Shown: piece after piece, positions 6,935 to 8,394 of the stretch
Layout of the letters: the number at the start of each line of letters is the position of its first letter
Position numbering within the stretch: position 1 is the first letter of the stretch
NCBI GenBank assembly: GCA_002730475.1
Contig: PCAG01000025.1
Span: 1 to 8,394 of the forward strand
Reading direction: 5' to 3'
Source: Spirochaetales bacterium
GTDB taxonomy: Bacteria; Desulfobacterota_D; UBA1144
Length of the DNA stretch: 8,394 bases
Made by a program: the position numbers and the translations under genes
The notes under the pieces: generated by a model
The model's input: only the letters and a program-made list of their open reading frames with translations
What the model was told of the DNA's origin: nothing
The model's database searches: none

Positions 6935-7958
6935 ATGCAGTTATGTCCTTGTTTCCTTCCCAACTATTTCGAACAACATCCTTATTATCATAATCCATGA
7001 CATACCTTATGGTTAATGCAGATATAATGAGATCATCCAGGTATCCTGGAGGACCTATAAAAGCTTCCGGTATTAAATCAAATTTAAGATGGAAATATGT
7101 TATTGCTTTTGCCAATTTGGATTTACTTTTCTCAGAAACAACGTTGTCGTTAGATAATGTACATAACAAAGAGAATGTATCTGGAGCTTGAGCTAGTAGC
7201 TCTCGATGTTCATGGTTTTTCCCTTCAGAGCTATTTAACCATGTATCAAGCTGTCTATTTAGCTGGCCGAGATAATCTACGTTCATGCTTGCTATTTCGT
7301 CTTCATTAGCGTTGTTTTTAATGTCGCTTCTACCTATTTGTTTCATGCTATTGTAATTTGTTTTTACCTCCTCTGAGAAATTAGCGTGTCCTTGACGTCT
7401 TGCTCCACTCGATTGAATATTTGATGCTGAAAAGTCTTTGTTGTTATTGTTTTCAGCAATGTAGCCAAATACTGGAATTTTATATTCTTTTGAAATTGTT
7501 CCAATTGCCTCATAGTTGTCATTTTTAGCCATTATAGACCCTGGAACAGCGTATGACTCTTTATAGCCAAGTCGGACTACTAACTGTTTTTTGTCTATGC
7601 ATATTTTCTGAATGTTTGCAAGAAAGTAGATATACTCCCAAGGGTTCTCGCCTGAAATAGGCCACAAACTTTTCCCAAAAGATACATTTTGGGTTTTCCC
7701 AATTATAACTCCATAATGGGTGAACAACCCTGTGCCTCCTTCGGTTAAAAGGACTTCATCTCCATTGGCTATATCATCGTAGAGTTTTCTTCTATTTTTT
7801 GTTAACGCCCAACACCGAATTCCTTCACTTCTAGATTGCCGTAATAGGTCTTCTACAAATTCTTCTTGCAAATAATTTCTTGCAAATTCGATATCAACAG
7901 ACTGCTCGATGGATTTTTCGAGATTTTCTCTGGTTGCCGGAACAAGTAATAGACTCAT
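6855..7958 (-). CDS. PUA/EVE-like plus DUF1232 (YkvA-type) domain protein
   Basis: A 367-residue protein, first gene of the operon. Residues about 45-145 read like a PUA/EVE-type fold: CWALTKNRRKLYDDI (49-63), NGDEVLLTEGG (65-75), THYGVIIGK (80-88), SLWPISGENPWEYIYFLANI (97-116). EVE-like domains bind modified bases in several defence enzymes. A poorly conserved polar linker rich in Asn and Ser (about 168-225) follows. Residues 278-322 match DUF1232: KLAKAITYFHLKFDLIPEAF (281-300), then GYLDDLIISALTIRYVMD (305-322). DUF1232 proteins are often membrane-associated, but there is no clear transmembrane segment here. No catalytic motif is seen. The inference is a sensor or targeting subunit for the nuclease-helicase, whose ATG overlaps this stop. 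The ATG at 7958 has only a weak upstream site. An exact copy of its last 25 codons recurs at the right edge. Confidence 0.78.
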   Translation of the reverse strand: MSLLLVPATRENLEKSIEQSVDIEFARNYLQEEFVEDLLRQSRSEGIRCWALTKNRRKLYDDIANGDEVLLTEGGTGLFTHYGVIIGKTQNVSFGKSLWPISGENPWEYIYFLANIQKICIDKKQLVVRLGYKESYAVPGSIMAKNDNYEAIGTISKEYKIPVFGYIAENNNNKDFSASNIQSSGARRQGHANFSEEVKTNYNSMKQIGRSDIKNNANEDEIASMNVDYLGQLNRQLDTWLNSSEGKNHEHRELLAQAPDTFSLLCTLSNDNVVSEKSKSKLAKAITYFHLKFDLIPEAFIGPPGYLDDLIISALTIRYVMDYDNKDVVRNSWEGNKDITALIAEIIEKADDLVGPDIHKKLANKIA

Positions 7959-8073
7959 GTCTTACGCTTTTGTACTCTGTAATATTACTGTGTTGATTAG
8001 CACGGTTTTATACTTAGTAGGATAGTTCATGTATTTACCTACCGGTAAAAACAAACTTAATGTATGAGAAACA

Positions 8074-8093
8074 TATCCATCAACTGATGGATA
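8074..8093. repeat. Perfect 20-bp dyad, possible operator
   Basis: Arms TATCCATCA (8074-8082) and TGATGGATA (8085-8093) are perfect reverse complements with two central bases. It lies about 115 bp before the first gene, downstream of the candidate -10. The tight centre and arm length fit a dimeric repressor site better than an RNA hairpin. No regulator gene is seen in the window apart from the ParB-fold protein. Confidence 0.6.
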
Positions 8094-8128
8094 ATATATC
8101 TGTGTGATATGATAATTCGGTATATTGA

Positions 8129-8154
8129 CTAAGTACTAAGATTATATTACTTAG
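8129..8154. repeat. Inverted repeat flanking a TATAAT box
   Basis: Arms CTAAGTA (8129-8135) and TACTTAG (8148-8154) are separated by 12 bases that include ATTATA, i.e. TATAAT on the minus strand. A protein bound here would cover the -10 element. A third copy of the heptamer is at 8011-8017. Confidence 0.5.
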
Positions 8155-8171
8155 GCAATTATAAAAATCAA
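8141..8171 (-). promoter_or_regulatory. Candidate promoter of the defence operon
   Basis: On the minus strand TTGATT (8171-8166) is followed after 19 bases by TATAAT (8146-8141). A second TATAAT lies at 8163-8158, without a well-spaced -35. The leader would be about 180 bases. The 19-base spacer is long, so it may need activation or be a chance match. Confidence 0.3.
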
Positions 8172-8275
8172 GGGGAAAAACAATAGGCAATGCCGAGAAA
8201 ACAGTGATTCTTTGCATCATCAGGGCTAATCCTTACTAATTCCTTGCAAGCCTCGACCGTCTCTTCATCATTCAT
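8168..8275 (-). pseudogene. TPR-like fragment, 35 codons
   Basis: An ATG at 8275 opens 35 codons ending in TGA at 8168. Residues 8-31 (ACKELVRISPDD, AKNHCFLGIAY) match one tetratricopeptide repeat, including the conserved Asp-Asp-Ala turn and the Leu-Gly-x-Ala-Tyr helix. A single repeat is too little to fold as a TPR domain. No good ribosome binding site precedes it. It shares its reading frame with the repeated gene end upstream, from which it is separated only by that gene's TGA and 13 codons. Most likely it is a relic of a larger TPR gene; a tiny expressed peptide cannot be excluded. Confidence 0.45.
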
Positions 8276-8313
8276 TGTGCGTTTTTTTACCTTTTTTTCT
8301 GATTTAGAGTATG

Positions 8314-8394
8314 TTCATGCTATTTTATTAGCAAGCTTTTTGTGGATATCAGGGCCAACTAAATCATCAGCTTTCTCAATTATTTCAGCAATTA
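8314..8394. repeat. 81-bp direct repeat, copy 2, ends at window end
   Basis: Identical to 6854-6934, displaced by 1460 bp in the same orientation, and extending to the last base of the window. Confidence 0.98.
8315..8394 (-). CDS. 3' end of a second DUF1232-protein copy, cut by edge
   Basis: These 80 bases encode the same last 25 residues and TGA as the gene at 6855-7958, from IAEIIEKADD to the LANKIA end, with no base change. The window stops inside the copy, so it is unknown whether a full second gene exists. After its stop the sequence leaves the helicase start and enters the spacer. It may be an intact paralogue, a truncated duplicate, or an assembly artefact. Confidence 0.6.
   Translation of the reverse strand, partial: IAEIIEKADDLVGPDIHKKLANKIA

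Larger units (their letters stand above)
7959..8313. other. Spacer upstream of the operon
   Basis: A 355-bp stretch between the operon's first gene and the repeated gene end. It holds a short TPR-like ORF (8168-8275), a candidate minus-strand promoter (8141-8171) framed by an inverted repeat, a 20-bp perfect dyad (8074-8093), and a smaller dyad with arms TTTACC (8034-8039) and GGTAAA (8044-8049). The heptamer CTAAGTA occurs on the minus strand at 8154-8148 and 8017-8011 and inverted at 8129-8135. No larger gene is seen. Confidence 0.7.

Noticed and set aside
4348..7191. Other short plus-strand ORFs (4348-4539, 4739-4933, 5300-5482, 6754-6993, 6997-7191)
   Set aside because: All are antisense to supported genes, 60-79 codons long, and without family resemblance or start context.
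6854..8394. Insertion sequence explaining the direct repeat
   Set aside because: No transposase fragment or terminal inverted repeats between the copies, and 81 bp is far longer than a target-site duplication.

Overview
The window is AT-rich prokaryotic DNA in which every convincing gene lies on the minus strand. Compact spacing, 4-bp start/stop overlaps and Shine-Dalgarno motifs (GGAGGTG, AGAGG, GAGG) point to a bacterium, or less likely an archaeon. Nothing here allows naming the organism. The gene content looks like an accessory defence island related to DNA phosphorothioation (Dnd) systems.

In transcription order (right to left): (1) At the right edge, the last 80 bases of a gene that is an exact copy of the 3' end of the gene at 6855-7958. 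(2) A 355-bp spacer with a 35-codon TPR-like fragment, a candidate promoter and several dyads. (3) A 367-residue protein with a PUA/EVE-like N-terminal region and a C-terminal DUF1232 (YkvA-type) domain. (4) A 709-residue fusion of a phospholipase D-type nuclease and a superfamily 2 helicase, resembling the restriction enzyme annotated with phosphorothioation systems. (5) A 58-codon ORF starting with GTG. (6) A 686-residue DndD-like SMC/Rad50-type ATPase. (7) A 152-residue protein resembling Dnd-associated protein 4. Genes 3 and 4, 5 and 6, and 6 and 7 share 4-bp overlaps, and gene 5 has its ribosome binding site on the stop codon of gene 4, so genes 3 to 7 look like one translationally coupled operon.

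A 291-bp gap (1742-2032) with a candidate promoter and hairpins separates this operon from a second pair: a compact SNF2-family helicase (398-1741), then, 32 bp on, a ParB/sulfiredoxin-fold protein that runs off the left edge.

Inferred working model: the DndD-like ATPase, protein 4 and perhaps the ParB-fold protein belong to the modification or sensing side, while the PLD-helicase and SNF2 enzyme move along and cut DNA. The PUA/EVE-like protein could read a modified base or backbone. DndC and the cysteine desulfurase needed to make phosphorothioate are not visible, so they either lie beyond the left edge or are supplied elsewhere, or this is a diverged system with a different chemistry. The exact 81-bp repeat that ends precisely at the window end must be read with care: it may be a real tandem duplication or an assembly loop.
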